Shown: one piece after another, positions 33,775-42,067 of the stretch
Layout: each line of letters begins with the position of its first letter
Numbering within the stretch: position 1 is the stretch's first letter
NCBI GenBank assembly: GCA_019114985.1
Contig: DXEM01000031.1
Location: 124,001-188,000 of the forward strand
Direction: 5' to 3'
Source: Candidatus Anaerostipes excrementavium
Lineage (GTDB): Bacteria; Bacillota; Clostridia; Lachnospirales; Lachnospiraceae
Length of the DNA: 64,000 nt
The notes under the pieces: model-generated
What the model was told of the DNA's origin: nothing
The model's input: the letters and a program-made list of their open reading frames with translations, nothing else
The model's database searches: none
Translations under genes and position numbers: made by a program

Positions 33775-34329
33775 ATGAGAGTCATAGCGGGAAGCGCCAA
33801 GAGTTTGCAACTTAAGACGATTGACGGGCTGGAGACGAGACCGACACAGGATCGGATCAAGGAGACATTATTTAATATGATCCAATACGATATTCCGGGA
33901 TGCCGATTCCTGGACCTGTTTGCCGGGAGCGGAGGAATCGGCATCGAAGCATTGAGCCGGGGAGCAGGGGAAGCCTGTTTTGTGGAGAAGGCCAGGCGAG
34001 CCGTACGATGTATCAAAGAGAATCTTTCTCATACGCATCTTGATGATCGGGCAGAAGTAATGGAGATGGAAGTATCTGCGGCAATCAGACGTTTAGAGCA
34101 GGAGGGACGTACCTTCGATTACATATTCATGGATCCGCCTTATAAGAAAGGATTTGAAGAAACAATCCTAAAACAGCTGTCAGAGTCGTCTGTCTGCGGA
34201 TCAGATACGCTTGTGATTGTGGAATCCTCCCTGGATACACCGATTGCCGATCAGGATCTTGGAGAACTTTCCGTAATTCGGATCAAAAAATATAAGACAA
34301 ACAAACATACATTTTTGAAAAAATCTTAG
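33775..34329 (+). CDS. rsmD: 16S rRNA (guanine966-N2)-methyltransferase RsmD
   Basis: A 184-residue SAM-dependent enzyme methylating G966 of 16S rRNA in the 30S subunit. The N-terminus MRVIAGSAKSLQLKT, TRPTQDRIKETLFN, motif I FLDLFAGSGGIGIEALSRG and the catalytic DPPY (MDPPYKKG) are seen. It is followed 12 bp later by coaD, the conserved pairing in Firmicutes. Confidence 0.96.
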   Translation: MRVIAGSAKSLQLKTIDGLETRPTQDRIKETLFNMIQYDIPGCRFLDLFAGSGGIGIEALSRGAGEACFVEKARRAVRCIKENLSHTHLDDRAEVMEMEVSAAIRRLEQEGRTFDYIFMDPPYKKGFEETILKQLSESSVCGSDTLVIVESSLDTPIADQDLGELSVIRIKKYKTNKHTFLKKS

Positions 34330-34341
34330 GAGGATAAAGTC

Positions 34342-34821
34342 ATGAGCATTGCCGTGTATCCGGGAAGTTTTGATCCGGTAACGTTGGGGCATTTGGATAT
34401 TATTGAAAGGTCAGCAAAAGTGTTTGACAAGCTGGTTATTGCAGTTCTCATAAACAGCAAGAAAAAACCGTTATTTTCAACGGATGAGAAAGTCGATATG
34501 ATTCGGAAATGTACGAAGCATCTCAAGAATGTGGAAGTCACTTCCTTCTCAGGGCTGTTGGTGGATTTTGCAAAGGAACAGAATGCAGACGTTTCAGTGA
34601 GAGGGCTTCGGGCAATCACAGATTTTGAGTATGAACTGCAGATTGCTCAGACAAATCGACAGTTGAATCGGGATTTGGATACGATGTTTTTTACGACGAG
34701 TATGGAGTATTCCTACGTGAGTTCAACGATTGTAAAGGAAATTGCCTCTTATGGAGGCGACGTGTCAAGTATGGTAACTCCGCATGTGGAGGAATGCTTA
34801 AGAAAGAAATTTGCGCAATAG
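34342..34821 (+). CDS. coaD: Pantetheine-phosphate adenylyltransferase CoaD
   Basis: A 159-residue enzyme forming dephospho-CoA from 4'-phosphopantetheine and ATP. The N-terminus YPGSFDPVTLGHLDII contains the TxGH nucleotidyltransferase motif; RGLRAITDFEYELQIA and SYVSSTIVKEIASYGG complete the signature. It lies between rsmD and a coiled-coil gene. Confidence 0.97.
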   Translation: MSIAVYPGSFDPVTLGHLDIIERSAKVFDKLVIAVLINSKKKPLFSTDEKVDMIRKCTKHLKNVEVTSFSGLLVDFAKEQNADVSVRGLRAITDFEYELQIAQTNRQLNRDLDTMFFTTSMEYSYVSSTIVKEIASYGGDVSSMVTPHVEECLRKKFAQ

Positions 34822-34833
34822 GAGGCAGATAAT

Positions 34834-35436
34834 ATGAGTGAAAAGTATTTACATGAGATGATTGATGATATTGAAGTATTGATCGATGAGGCGAAACCGG
34901 CGAGATTCAGCCCTGGAAAAATCATCATTGACAGGGATGTTTTGGTGACTGTGATTGAAGAACTTAGAAAGCAGATTCCGGGAGAAGTGGAACGAAGCCA
35001 TAAGATCGTTTTGAACAAAGAAACGATTCTGGAAGATGCCAGAATCCAGGCACAGAATATCATTGATCAGGCGGCAAAAGAAGCAGGAGATCTGATTGAT
35101 GGAAATGAGATCGTAGAGATGGCGAAGATGCGTGCGGATGAAATTGAGGCCAGCGCAAATTCTCATGCGAAAGCAGTGATACAAAGCGCCAATGAAGAAG
35201 CGGATCAGGTTCGGCTGGGCGCACTGCAGTACACGAAAGAGATTATGGAAGATGTACAAGGTTATGTATCCAGTGTGAGGGAGGCTCAGCAAAGTGTATT
35301 CGGTCAGCTTATGGATACTTTAAATTCCGATTTGGAATCGATTGCCGCAAACTCCAAAGAGATTGAAGAACAGCTGGCGGGAGCTTCTCGTCCGAAGTCT
35401 CGTACGATGGAGGATTTCTTGTCACAGGAAGATTAG
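34834..35436 (+). CDS. Coiled-coil protein (annotated as ATPase-like in relatives)
   Basis: A 200-residue, highly charged, mainly helical protein, with long heptad-like stretches from about residue 55 to 185 (for example KEAGDLIDGNEIVEMAKMRADEIEASANS). Similar sequences after coaD in Clostridia are labelled ATPase or V-type H+-ATPase subunit-like only because of coiled-coil resemblance; no nucleotide motif is present. A scaffolding or cell-division-associated role is possible. It overlaps the convergent ylbJ by 15 bp at the 3' ends, with no terminator between them. Confidence 0.6.
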   Translation: MSEKYLHEMIDDIEVLIDEAKPARFSPGKIIIDRDVLVTVIEELRKQIPGEVERSHKIVLNKETILEDARIQAQNIIDQAAKEAGDLIDGNEIVEMAKMRADEIEASANSHAKAVIQSANEEADQVRLGALQYTKEIMEDVQGYVSSVREAQQSVFGQLMDTLNSDLESIAANSKEIEEQLAGASRPKSRTMEDFLSQED

Positions 35437-36345
35437 AGCAAGGCAGCCGCTGACGAATGAAAACACTGCTTTTGTGCCCAGATAATGCAGGATAGATAAG
35501 TGACTGTCTCCGGATACGGCGGCAGTCTGCGCGGCGCTGCAAAAGCCGCCAAAAGCGCTGATGGCGCAGATCGCAGCGGATTTTACCGGAAACGGCAGCG
35601 GGAGCGTACCAAAGTGTGTAATTCCGGTAGTGATTTCCAGACAGCCGATCAAAAGGCTGATCACGGAAGGAGTGGATGGAATGGAAATTAACAGGTTTGC
35701 GCCTATGGAAAATATCATGATATAGATTCCGATTGAAAAGATAGACCGCAGACTGTCAAATATGATTTCATCCATCGTTTTTTGTGCAGAAATAGCTGGC
35801 ATCACAGGGTGTTCCCGGAAGAATCCCTGACGATACAGCCGGATTGCATGGAAAAGGAAATAAACAATGTTTGGAGCGTACAGGCAGAAGAAAAATAAAG
35901 AAGTACGAACATCATCTTTTAAAATTAAGTGCAGTGTATAGCCGATGGTGAACATGGGACTTACATTGTTGCACACAGCAAGAAGGCATTGGCCTTCTTT
36001 TTTTGTGTAAGATCCGGACAGGATCAAATCACGGATGATCTTGGCGCCCAGCGGATAGCCGCAGAAAAATCCCAGCACCATCGTATAAGCGAGATTTTTG
36101 TTCAGGCTTGGGAATCTGCGGTATATCGGATAAAAAAGAAAAGAGAGAAGATGAAGAGCATGGAATTTGTTCATCAATCCGGTAAGCAGAAGGAAGGGGA
36201 GGAGGGTTGGCACAATGGTTCCGGACCAAAGCAGCAGTCCGCTCTTCGCTCCTTCGATACAAAGATCAGGAAATAAAAATAAAATGCCTCCAAAAAGGAG
36301 AAGGAGAAGCTGGAATTTTAAATTTTTCATAGATACCTCCGGCAA
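35422..36345 (-). CDS. ylbJ: Sporulation integral membrane protein YlbJ
   Basis: A 307-residue protein with about eight membrane helices, including GLLLWSGTIVPTLLPFLLLTGLM, GFFCGYPLGAKIIRDL and ISAFGGFCSAAQTAAV, patterns of the YlbJ/nucleoside-recognition (Gate) family. In Bacillus ylbJ is under sigma-E control and needed for spore cortex formation; there too it lies near coaD (ylbI). GGAGGTATC precedes the ATG. A separate gene (tmcAL) lies upstream on the same strand after a 77-bp gap. Confidence 0.9.
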   Translation of the reverse strand: MPEVSMKNLKFQLLLLLFGGILFLFPDLCIEGAKSGLLLWSGTIVPTLLPFLLLTGLMNKFHALHLLSFLFYPIYRRFPSLNKNLAYTMVLGFFCGYPLGAKIIRDLILSGSYTKKEGQCLLAVCNNVSPMFTIGYTLHLILKDDVRTSLFFFCLYAPNIVYFLFHAIRLYRQGFFREHPVMPAISAQKTMDEIIFDSLRSIFSIGIYIMIFSIGANLLISIPSTPSVISLLIGCLEITTGITHFGTLPLPFPVKSAAICAISAFGGFCSAAQTAAVSGDSHLSILHYLGTKAVFSFVSGCLALIFL

Positions 36346-36422
36346 TTTCGTCCAGGATGCAATCAGTCTTTGCCATAGCGACTGGGATTTTATGATATTA
36401 TTTTATGTGCCGGCTAAAAAAA

Positions 36423-37643
36423 CTAGACGATGATTTGCCGATCTTTCCAATCAATGTGGAATTTTTCTCCTAGAATCAAGTGATAAAGCAGATTGGCGCG
36501 GCGTTCTGCTGCAAGGAGCTGCTCCTGACAGGGAGACAAAGGATCTTTTAGAGAGCGGCAATGGCGTACCATAGGAATCACCGAATGTTTCTGAATCTCT
36601 CGAATCAGTTCGGAGGCATCTTTTCGAAAGCCAAGAATCTGGAAATATGGACGATAATCGAAAGCTTTAAAAATTTCCTGCTGTTCTTTGCGCATCTCCA
36701 GAAGAATATGCATCAGATTGCGGCTGATACGGCTCCAGGTAATGTTTTTGCTTTTGCACTTTGCGAGAAGCTCAGTGAAACTGGAACAAAAGGTAAGATT
36801 CTTCTGGATAGAAAACTGAAAGTCATGGGAAATATCCCAGTAGTCGGTAAGACTTGGATCCAGAATCAGTTTTTGTTTCAGCAGAAGCGAAAAATCATCA
36901 CAAGTGACAGGAAAGTCTCTTTCAAAATGCTGCTCCAGAATGGAAAATACCGGTTTTGGAACCATTGGAAAAATCTCTTTCAACTCAGAAAAAGATTCGA
37001 TGGTATTTCGGATGGCGCTGGCAGATGCAAGCTGGCTGTCGGATGGCAGAGAAGTTTCATGGTGACTGCTTTCTTTCCGTGCAATACAGTAAGGCCGGAT
37101 CTTGCTTTTGGTTTCTTGTAAAGATATTAAATATTCAAGAGCAAGCAGATTGTTTGGCGTCTCCAAAATAGGAAGCCAATTTGAATCCGGAGCCAGATCC
37201 TTAAAAGCCAGGGCTTTTGCCTTGGAATAAGAATGACCAGCAGAGGCGTATCGCGCAGCCCGATCAGAAAGTTCCTGACGGTGCTCATACAGAAAAGCAG
37301 CGACATCTTTTAGTTGTTGGATATCGTCACATTCACTCCCAAAAGATAGGGAATCTACAATGCCGAGTCCGTTTAACAAAGCAATGCTTCCGGCTGCAAA
37401 ATAGGGAGCGGAAGCACAGGCAGACCAAAGCGGAAGCTCGATGACCAGATCAGCGCCGCAGTTTAATGCCATCTGCGTCCGCAGCTGTTTTTCCATAATG
37501 GCAGGCGCGCCGCGCTGTACAAAATTCCCGCTCATCAGCGCAATGATATATTGGGCGCCGGTTTCTTCTTTTGTTTTTTGAATATGGTAAGCATGTCCGT
37601 TATGAAACGGATTATATTCGCAGATAATAGCAGTTGTCTTCAT
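36423..37643 (-). CDS. tmcAL: tRNA(Met) cytidine acetate ligase TmcAL (YlbM)
   Basis: A 406-residue enzyme that makes N4-acetylcytidine at the wobble position of elongator tRNA-Met, using acetate and ATP. The N-terminal nucleotidyltransferase-like motif IICEYNPFHNGHAYHI and GNFVQRGAPAI, then DLVIELPLWSA and LSFGSE, identify the YlbM family. Acetate use fits an organism with Pta-AckA fermentation, encoded next door on the other strand. Both ylbJ and tmcAL run on the minus strand, as in the Bacillus ylb cluster. Confidence 0.93.
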   Translation of the reverse strand: MKTTAIICEYNPFHNGHAYHIQKTKEETGAQYIIALMSGNFVQRGAPAIMEKQLRTQMALNCGADLVIELPLWSACASAPYFAAGSIALLNGLGIVDSLSFGSECDDIQQLKDVAAFLYEHRQELSDRAARYASAGHSYSKAKALAFKDLAPDSNWLPILETPNNLLALEYLISLQETKSKIRPYCIARKESSHHETSLPSDSQLASASAIRNTIESFSELKEIFPMVPKPVFSILEQHFERDFPVTCDDFSLLLKQKLILDPSLTDYWDISHDFQFSIQKNLTFCSSFTELLAKCKSKNITWSRISRNLMHILLEMRKEQQEIFKAFDYRPYFQILGFRKDASELIREIQKHSVIPMVRHCRSLKDPLSPCQEQLLAAERRANLLYHLILGEKFHIDWKDRQIIV

Positions 37644-37848
37644 AAAAAATCCTTTCTTTGTTTGTTGGGATTATTATAAACGAGAACATAGGAAAAGTAA
37701 AACTGCACAAAAAATAAAAAATAAATGGCAACCATCTTGTCAGGAGATACAAAAAAATGTAGAATAAATATAGTTTTACAACGCAGAAGAAACGGCTTTT
37801 TTGGTGAAGGCTTTTGTTTGTGTACAGTGAAAAATACAACTGTCTTTA

Positions 37849-37877
37849 TTGTATACAAGCGAACGATGTTGTATAAT
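37849..37877 (+). promoter_or_regulatory. Promoter of pta-ackA with overlapping palindrome
   Basis: TTGTAT (37849-37854) and TATAAT (37872-37877) have a 17-bp spacer. The -35 lies within the perfect palindrome TTGTATACAA (37849-37858), which equals the core of GntR-type operators, and TTGTATA recurs at 37869. Repressor control is therefore possible. Confidence 0.65.
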
Positions 37878-37926
37878 TTGATTGGATTAGATTCATCTTT
37901 GCAGAAAGTTGAAAGGAGCAACGTAA

Positions 37927-38937
37927 ATGAGTGTTATTGATGAGATTAAGAACAAGGCAAAAGCGAATAAGAAAACCATCGTTTTGCCTGAGACCACAGA
38001 CATGAGGACATTGACAGCGGCAGCAGAAGTTTTGGCAGAAGGAATTGCCGATATTATTTTAGTCGGCAAGAAAGAAGAGATTGAAGAGCGGGCCAAAGAT
38101 CTGGATATTTCTAAGGCTACTTTTGTCGATCCGCATAATTGTGAAAATTTGAGTACATATATCGAGTCTCTGTGTGAAGCAAGAAAGAGAAAAGGACTCT
38201 TGCCGGAAGACGCAAAAGAAATCTTATTATCAAATCCACTGTTCTTTGGTGCTACAATGGTGCGTGTAGGTGACGCGGACGGTATGGTCGCAGGAGCGAT
38301 CAACTCCTCTGCAAATGTGCTGCGTTCTGCTTTGCAGGTCGTAAAGACAGCTCCGAACACCGAGATCGTTTCTGCGTTCATGCTGATGGATACAGAAGCA
38401 AGAGATAAAGGAGCAAATGGATGCTTTGTATTTGCAGACTGCGGATTGAACCAGAATCCGAATCCGGAACAGCTGGCAGCAATTGCGGCAAGTTCTGCCA
38501 AGACTTTTGAGCAGCTGATCGGAGAGACGCCGAAAGTGGCAATGCTGTCTCATTCTACCTGCGGAAGTGCAAAACATGATGATGTAACGAAAGTGGTTGA
38601 AGCGACGGCGATCGCCAAAGAAAAATATCCGCAGTATCTGATTTGCGGAGAACTGCAGCTGGATGCGGCAATCGTACCTGAGGTCGCAGCTTCCAAAGCT
38701 CCAAGAGAGAGCCAGGTAGCAGGGCAGGCGAATGTACTGGTATTCCCAGATCTGGATTCCGGCAATATCGGATACAAATTAGTTCAGAGACTTGGCGGAG
38801 CTCAGGCATACGGACCGATCACACAGGGAATCGCCAAACCGGTGAACGACTTATCCAGAGGATGTGTTGCTTCTGATATTGTCGGAGCGGTAGCAATCAC
38901 ATGTGTGCAGGCAGCAGCGTTAGAAGCAGAGAAATAA
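37927..38937 (+). CDS. pta: Phosphate acetyltransferase
   Basis: A 336-residue enzyme interconverting acetyl-CoA and acetyl phosphate. It is the short form, lacking the N-terminal DRTGG region of E. coli Pta. Motifs include FGATMVRVGDADGMVAGAI, MLSHSTCGSAK and the NVLVFPDLDSGNIGYKLVQ stretch typical of the family. GAAAGGAG lies 10 bp before the ATG. ackA follows after 31 bp, giving the acetate/ATP-producing pathway. Confidence 0.97.
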   Translation: MSVIDEIKNKAKANKKTIVLPETTDMRTLTAAAEVLAEGIADIILVGKKEEIEERAKDLDISKATFVDPHNCENLSTYIESLCEARKRKGLLPEDAKEILLSNPLFFGATMVRVGDADGMVAGAINSSANVLRSALQVVKTAPNTEIVSAFMLMDTEARDKGANGCFVFADCGLNQNPNPEQLAAIAASSAKTFEQLIGETPKVAMLSHSTCGSAKHDDVTKVVEATAIAKEKYPQYLICGELQLDAAIVPEVAASKAPRESQVAGQANVLVFPDLDSGNIGYKLVQRLGGAQAYGPITQGIAKPVNDLSRGCVASDIVGAVAITCVQAAALEAEK

Positions 38938-38968
38938 AAACAGTTTAGGGATGAAGGAGAATAATTTC

Positions 38969-40159
38969 ATGAAAGTTTTGGTTATCAATTGCGGAAGCTC
39001 ATCATTAAAATATCAGCTGATCGACTCCGAGACAGAAGCAGTCCTGGCAAAAGGGTTATGCGAGAGAATCGGGATTGACGGAGCTTTGACCCATCAGCCG
39101 GCAGGAAAAGATAAGATTAAGACAGAACCTGCTATGCCGGATCATAAGACGGCAATCGGAATCGTTTTGGAACAGCTGACAGACAAAGAAAACGGTGTTG
39201 TAGAGAATCTGGATGAGATTGGAGCAGTCGGACACCGTATCGTACACGGCGGTGAGAAATTTACAAAATCCTGCATCATTACCGATGAGGTAATAAAAGA
39301 AGTGGAAGAATGCAGCGTTTTTGCTCCGCTTCACAATCCGGCAGGTTTGATCGGTGTACGTGCATGTCAGGAATTGATGCCGAATCTTCCGATGGTTGCT
39401 GTATTTGACACAGCATTCCATCAGACAATGCCTGAAAAAGCTTATTTATATGGAATTCCTAGAAAATACTATGATGAAGATGGAATCCGCCGTTATGGTT
39501 TCCATGGTACCTCTCATCAGTTTGTATCCACAGAAGCTGCAAAGATGTTAGGAAAAGACATCAAAGACATGAAAATCATCGTATGCCATCTTGGAAATGG
39601 TGCAAGCGTGACAGCAGTAAAAGGCGGAGAATCCGTAGATACCTCTATGGGACTTACACCGCTGGAAGGATTGATCATGGGGACACGTTCCGGTGACCTG
39701 GATCCGGCGATCATTGAATTTATCGCAAATAAAGAGAATAAGACGGCATCCGAAGTTTTAAATATCCTGAATAAAGAGTCCGGAGTCTATGGATTATCTG
39801 GAGTATCTTCTGACTTTAGAGATATCAAGGCCGCACAGAATGATGGAAATGAAGTAGCAGGAGCAGCTCTTGATGCGTTTATTTACCGTGTGGCAAAATA
39901 TATCGGCGCTTATGCGGCTGCAATGAACGGCGTGGACGCAATTGCCTTTACCGCAGGTGTCGGAGAGAATGATGATGCCACGAGAGCAGCGATTTGTGAA
40001 TATTTAGGTTACCTTGGAGCAGAGATTGATCCGGAAAAGAATGATGTTCACGGAGAAGCAGCAGTGATTTCTTCCGACGATTCCAAGATTGATCTGTTAT
40101 GCATTCCGACAAATGAGGAATTGATGATCGCTCGTGATACGGTCGCATTGGTAAAATAG
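38969..40159 (+). CDS. ackA: Acetate kinase
   Basis: A 396-residue enzyme that converts acetyl phosphate and ADP to acetate and ATP. MKVLVINCGSSSLKYQLID, VFDTAFHQTMPEKAYLY, RYGFHGTSHQFV and ICHLGNGAS-type VCHLGNGASVTAVKGG are diagnostic, and GGVGEND-like AGVGENDD is near the end. I start at 38969, 7 bp after AAGGAG; the ATG at 38951 overlaps that site. A perfect 8-bp inverted repeat follows the stop. Confidence 0.97.
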   Translation: MKVLVINCGSSSLKYQLIDSETEAVLAKGLCERIGIDGALTHQPAGKDKIKTEPAMPDHKTAIGIVLEQLTDKENGVVENLDEIGAVGHRIVHGGEKFTKSCIITDEVIKEVEECSVFAPLHNPAGLIGVRACQELMPNLPMVAVFDTAFHQTMPEKAYLYGIPRKYYDEDGIRRYGFHGTSHQFVSTEAAKMLGKDIKDMKIIVCHLGNGASVTAVKGGESVDTSMGLTPLEGLIMGTRSGDLDPAIIEFIANKENKTASEVLNILNKESGVYGLSGVSSDFRDIKAAQNDGNEVAGAALDAFIYRVAKYIGAYAAAMNGVDAIAFTAGVGENDDATRAAICEYLGYLGAEIDPEKNDVHGEAAVISSDDSKIDLLCIPTNEELMIARDTVALVK

Positions 40160-40162
40160 AAA

Positions 40163-40182
40163 GTCAAGAAAAACTTCTTGAC
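40163..40182. promoter_or_regulatory. Perfect 8-bp dyad overlapping the yceD promoter
   Basis: GTCAAGAA-AAAC-TTCTTGAC. It begins 3 bp after the ackA stop and ends inside the -35 box of the next promoter. It could be an operator, or a weak hairpin without a U-tract. Confidence 0.5.
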
Positions 40183-40206
40183 AAACAATACCCATGTTCG
40201 TATAAT
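40178..40206 (+). promoter_or_regulatory. Consensus sigma-A promoter of yceD-rpmF operon
   Basis: Perfect TTGACA (40178-40183) and TATAAT (40201-40206) with the ideal 17-bp spacer, 28 bp before the yceD start. Confidence 0.85.
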
Positions 40207-40233
40207 AGGATAGTATGATTTTTAGGAGATAGT

Positions 40234-40749
40234 ATGAAGATTCAATTATCAAAGGCAATTTCAGTAAAGGATTATACGGAAGAAGTGGAAGCCGGCATTG
40301 ATATGGATGAGATCGTCCTGAAAGGCGAATCCTATCCAATTCGTAAGAAGCAGCCGTTTTCGGTTGTATTGAGGAATGAAGGAAAGAGTGCCGTTTCCAT
40401 TCGATTTAAGACAGAGCTTGTTCTGGGAATTCCGTGCAGCAGATGTCTGGAAGAAGTGCCGTATGAAGTTTCTCTTGATTACGAAGGGAAAGCAGATCTT
40501 GATCATCCGGCGGAGGATGAAGATCTTATATCTGATATTGAAGAGAAGGAATTGGATTTGGACATGCTGATCTTTGATGAGGTAGTTCCGCAGCTGCCAA
40601 CCAGAGTGTTATGCAGAGAAGACTGTAAAGGACTTTGTCCGGTATGCGGAACGAATCTGAATGAAAAAGAGTGTGGCTGCGATCGTACGGTGGCAGACCC
40701 GCGTATGGCAGCAATTCAGGATATTTTTAAGAATTTTAAGGAGGTGTAA
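40234..40749 (+). CDS. YceD/DUF177 family protein
   Basis: A 171-residue protein. LGIPCSRCLEEVPYEVSLDYEG and the C-terminal CREDCKGLCPVCGTNLNEKECGC are the DUF177 marks, with cysteine pairs likely to bind metal. The gene precedes rpmF in most bacteria; E. coli and plant members have been linked to 23S rRNA accumulation. rpmF starts 4 bp after its stop. Confidence 0.92.
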   Translation: MKIQLSKAISVKDYTEEVEAGIDMDEIVLKGESYPIRKKQPFSVVLRNEGKSAVSIRFKTELVLGIPCSRCLEEVPYEVSLDYEGKADLDHPAEDEDLISDIEEKELDLDMLIFDEVVPQLPTRVLCREDCKGLCPVCGTNLNEKECGCDRTVADPRMAAIQDIFKNFKEV

Positions 40750-40753
40750 ACCG

Positions 40754-40939
40754 ATGTCAATTTGTCCAAAGAATAAATCATCCAAAGGAAGAAGAAACAG
40801 ACGCAGAGCTAACTGGAAGATGACAGCTCCGACGCTTGTAAAATGCAGCAAATGTGGTGCTCTTATGATGCCGCATAGAGTTTGCAAATCCTGCGGATCT
40901 TATAATAAAAAAGAAATTGTTTCAGCTCACGCTGAATAG
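40754..40939 (+). CDS. rpmF: 50S ribosomal protein L32
   Basis: A 61-residue protein with the L32 start (MSICPKNKSSKGRRNRRRANWK) shortened here to its parts CPKNKSSKGRRNRRRA, and two CxxC pairs (CSKC and CKSC) forming a zinc ribbon. Its ribosome site AAGGAGGTG overlaps the end of yceD. A hairpin lies between it and plsX. Confidence 0.97.
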   Translation: MSICPKNKSSKGRRNRRRANWKMTAPTLVKCSKCGALMMPHRVCKSCGSYNKKEIVSAHAE

Positions 40940-40973
40940 AACGGGTACGTCAGGGCGCACCTGATGGATAGTA

Positions 40974-41023
40974 GGCGCCATGCGTTTAGACTTTTACAAA
41001 AGGTTTAGGCGTGTGGCGCTTTT
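40974..41023 (+). terminator. Hairpin with T-run between rpmF and plsX (terminator or attenuator)
   Basis: GGCGCCATGCGTTTAGAC pairs, with several G-U pairs, with the segment ending GTGTGGCGC, then CTTTTCCC. It lies directly before the plsX ribosome site, so it may reduce read-through from the ribosomal gene into the lipid and cell-division genes. Confidence 0.65.
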
Positions 41024-41049
41024 CCCATATTTTAGAAAGGAGTTTTCAT

Positions 41050-42066
41050 ATGGAAAAAGTAATCAAAGTAGCTCTGGATGCAATGGGCGGAGATCATGCC
41101 CCAGGAGAGATCGTAAAAGGTGCTGTAGACGCAGTTTCAGAGAGAAAGAATATTAAAGTATTCCTTGTAGGAAAAGCTGCGAGAATTCATGAAGAATTGA
41201 AAAAATATCAGTACAATGAGCAGCAGATCGAAGTGGTAAATGCAGAAGAAGAGATTTCTTGTGACGAATCTCCGGTAGAAGCGATTCGTAAGAAGAAAGA
41301 TTCTTCCATGGTAGTTGCAATGAAAATGGTAAAAGATCAAACTGCAGATGCATTTGTTTCTGCTGGAAGTTCAGGCGCGATTCTGGTCGGCGGACAGTTC
41401 GTTGTAGGGCGGATCAAAGGGATTAAACGCGCGCCTCTGGGAGCGCTTATGCCGACAACCAAAGGTGTTATGCTTTTAATTGACGCCGGAGCCAATATGG
41501 ACTCTCGTCCGGAATATTTGCTTCAGTTTGCGCAGATGGGATCCATCTACATGGAACATGTCGTTGGAATTAAGTCTCCAAGGGTGGCCTTGGTCAATGT
41601 AGGACTGGAAGAAGCAAAAGGAAATCAGCTGATCAAAGAGACAGCTCCTCTTTTGGGAGACTGTGACGGATTAAACTATACCGGCAGCATTGAGGCAAGA
41701 GAAATCCCGGATGGCGCAGCCGATGTAGTGCTTTGCGATGCGTTCGTAGGAAATGTAATCTTAAAACTGTCAGAAGGTTTGTCTAAAGTTCTGGTGAAAG
41801 AAATCAAGGGCGGAATCATGAGCACATTAAGGAGCAAGATCGGAGGAGCTTTGGCAATGCCGGCGCTTAAGAAAACCTTGAAGAGATTTGATGCTTCTGA
41901 ATATGGCGGAGCGCCGCTTTTAGGATTGAATGGATTGGTCGTAAAAGTACACGGATCCGCTACATCAAAAGAGATGAAAAACGCGATTATTCAGTGTATT
42001 ACATTCACGGAACAGCAGATCAATGAAAAGATCAAAAATGAGATTTTAAACGGAAAAGGGCGCTAG
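41050..42066 (+). CDS. plsX: Phosphate acyltransferase PlsX
   Basis: A 338-residue enzyme making acyl phosphate from acyl-ACP for phospholipid synthesis by PlsY. IKVALDAMGGDHAPGEIVKGAV, SAGSSGAILVGG and the later YTGSIEAREIPDG are typical. I start at 41050, 6 bp after AAAGGAG. In many Firmicutes acpP lies between plsX and rnc; here rnc follows after 1 bp, so acpP must be elsewhere. Confidence 0.96.
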   Translation: MEKVIKVALDAMGGDHAPGEIVKGAVDAVSERKNIKVFLVGKAARIHEELKKYQYNEQQIEVVNAEEEISCDESPVEAIRKKKDSSMVVAMKMVKDQTADAFVSAGSSGAILVGGQFVVGRIKGIKRAPLGALMPTTKGVMLLIDAGANMDSRPEYLLQFAQMGSIYMEHVVGIKSPRVALVNVGLEEAKGNQLIKETAPLLGDCDGLNYTGSIEAREIPDGAADVVLCDAFVGNVILKLSEGLSKVLVKEIKGGIMSTLRSKIGGALAMPALKKTLKRFDASEYGGAPLLGLNGLVVKVHGSATSKEMKNAIIQCITFTEQQINEKIKNEILNGKGR

Positions 42067-42067
42067 A

